Positions 63,472-64,000 of a stretch of 64,000 bases of DNA are shown here, in pieces. The DNA comes from Niallia alba (GTDB taxonomy: Bacteria > Bacillota > Bacilli > Bacillales > Cytobacillaceae). The first letter of the stretch is position 1, and each line of letters opens with the position of its first letter. Where the stretch lies: positions 4,442,001 to 4,506,000 of the forward strand of contig NZ_JABBPK010000001.1 in the NCBI RefSeq assembly GCF_012933555.1, given 5' to 3'. A program made the translations under genes and the position numbers. The notes beneath the pieces are model-generated. The model did not search any database and was not told the origin of the DNA. It worked only from the letters and a program-made list of their open reading frames with translations.

Positions 63472-63498
63472 GACACAAGAACCGTCCCCTTGCTTTCC
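63472..63498. repeat. GACGGTTCT repeat arm
   Basis: ACACAAGAACCGTCCCCTTG followed by CTTTCC, adjoining the stop codon of the aldehyde dehydrogenase gene. Confidence 0.7.
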
Positions 63499-64000
63499 TT
63501 ATTGCATGGAAACCCAAACGCTCTTTACTTCGGTGTAGTTATTTAATGCGTAGGAGCCCATTTCGCGACCAATGCCAGATTGCTTGTAGCCGCCGAATGG
63601 GGAAGCTGCGTCAAATGTGTTATAGCAGTTGACCCAAACGGTTCCGGCGCGTAATTTGCTGGCGATATAGTGGGCATTGGCGATATCTCGTGTCCAAACG
63701 CCTGCTGCCAATCCGTAATTACTGTTGTTTGCACGATTGATTAACTCATCTAAATCGTCATATGGCATAGCAGAAATAACTGGTCCAAAGATTTCCTCCT
63801 TGGCAATCGTCATTTCATCCCGCACATCTGCAAAAACGGTTGGAGAAACGAAGTAACCTTCTTCACGTGGATTGAAACCACCCGCGACAAGTTGTGCTCC
63901 TTCGTTTAACCCTCTCTCAATATAGCCAAGAACTCGCTGTTGCTGCTCAACGGAAACAAGTGGTCCAATTTCTGTATCAGCATGGATTCCAGCACCTTGT
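63499..64000 (-). CDS. Aldehyde dehydrogenase, C-terminal part
   Basis: The gene runs off the right edge; about 167 C-terminal residues are visible. ALDH blocks: EIGPLVSVEQQQRVLGYIE, YFVSPTVFADV, EEIFGPVISAMPYDDLDE, NNSNYGLAAGVWT, VWVNCYNTFDAASPFGGYK and QSGIGREMG. The ending NNYTEVKSVWVSMQ is typical of DhaS-like NAD-dependent enzymes that oxidize aldehydes to acids. The catalytic Cys lies outside the window. Confidence 0.92.
   Translation of the reverse strand, partial: QGAGIHADTEIGPLVSVEQQQRVLGYIERGLNEGAQLVAGGFNPREEGYFVSPTVFADVRDEMTIAKEEIFGPVISAMPYDDLDELINRANNSNYGLAAGVWTRDIANAHYIASKLRAGTVWVNCYNTFDAASPFGGYKQSGIGREMGSYALNNYTEVKSVWVSMQ

Overview
The window is low-GC chromosomal DNA from a Bacillaceae-type Firmicute. 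This rests on gene content (NamA, YwbE, AraR/AraBDA, a YkuN-like flavodoxin, LytTR regulators), strong AGGAGG-type ribosome binding sites, TTG/GTG starts and Fur boxes. The genus cannot be fixed from the sequence alone. No rRNA, tRNA, CRISPR array, prophage or replication origin was seen.

Layout. 1-4151: Fur-controlled siderophore uptake locus whose binding-protein gene is split by an IS1380-type element. 4302-9175: two orphan LytTR regulators around an EAL phosphodiesterase, a metallo-hydrolase/TetR pair with a double operator, and an unlisted 32-residue Cys/His protein. 9551-19234: NADPH dehydrogenase NamA, a broken Big2 surface-protein gene, small hydrophilic proteins, a luciferase-like monooxygenase, a deleted rfbB remnant, an LCP cell-wall ligase and an HpaB-type hydroxylase. 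19341-25277: a 1978-residue LPXTG-type surface phosphoesterase. 25510-30244: a PadR/HAAS membrane pair, VOC protein, VanW-type protein and a HEAT-like protein. 30423-35879: araR and araBDA, with araB frameshifted. 36298-49130: a long minus-strand locus (CapA-like phosphatase, peptide-binding protein, four ABC components, two M20 peptidases) and a divergent regulator of unusual build. The binding-protein gene here carries the second IS copy. 49276-64000: CDP-alcohol transferase, Fur-controlled flavodoxin with a YkuO-like partner, EamA transporter, FAD oxidoreductase with a SigJ-type sigma factor, YwbE, a PrpD fragment, PhoD-type phosphatase, several small envelope proteins, and the C-terminal part of an aldehyde dehydrogenase.

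Three features stand out. First, both IS copies (1612 bp, 5-bp target duplications, opposite orientation) sit in lipoprotein genes for ABC importers, so each importer has lost its dedicated receptor. Second, the spaces between genes are packed with at least five repeat families: GACGGTTCT palindromes, 110-bp GC-rich palindromes, GAGGCTGGGACATAA-bounded elements, GGTGCCTGACAC repeats, and an approximately 155-bp structured element with compensatory base changes. Some reach into gene ends. Third, many genes are decayed: single-base indels in homopolymers (araB, Big2 gene, LprI-like lipoprotein, probably the siderophore receptor), a nonsense codon, and truncations. The homopolymer indels could be real pseudogenization or sequencing error.

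The best candidate for an undescribed system is the CapA/peptide-importer/M20 locus with its divergent regulator, which seems to join a PrpR-N-like sensor, a degenerate GGDEF-like domain and a winged helix.
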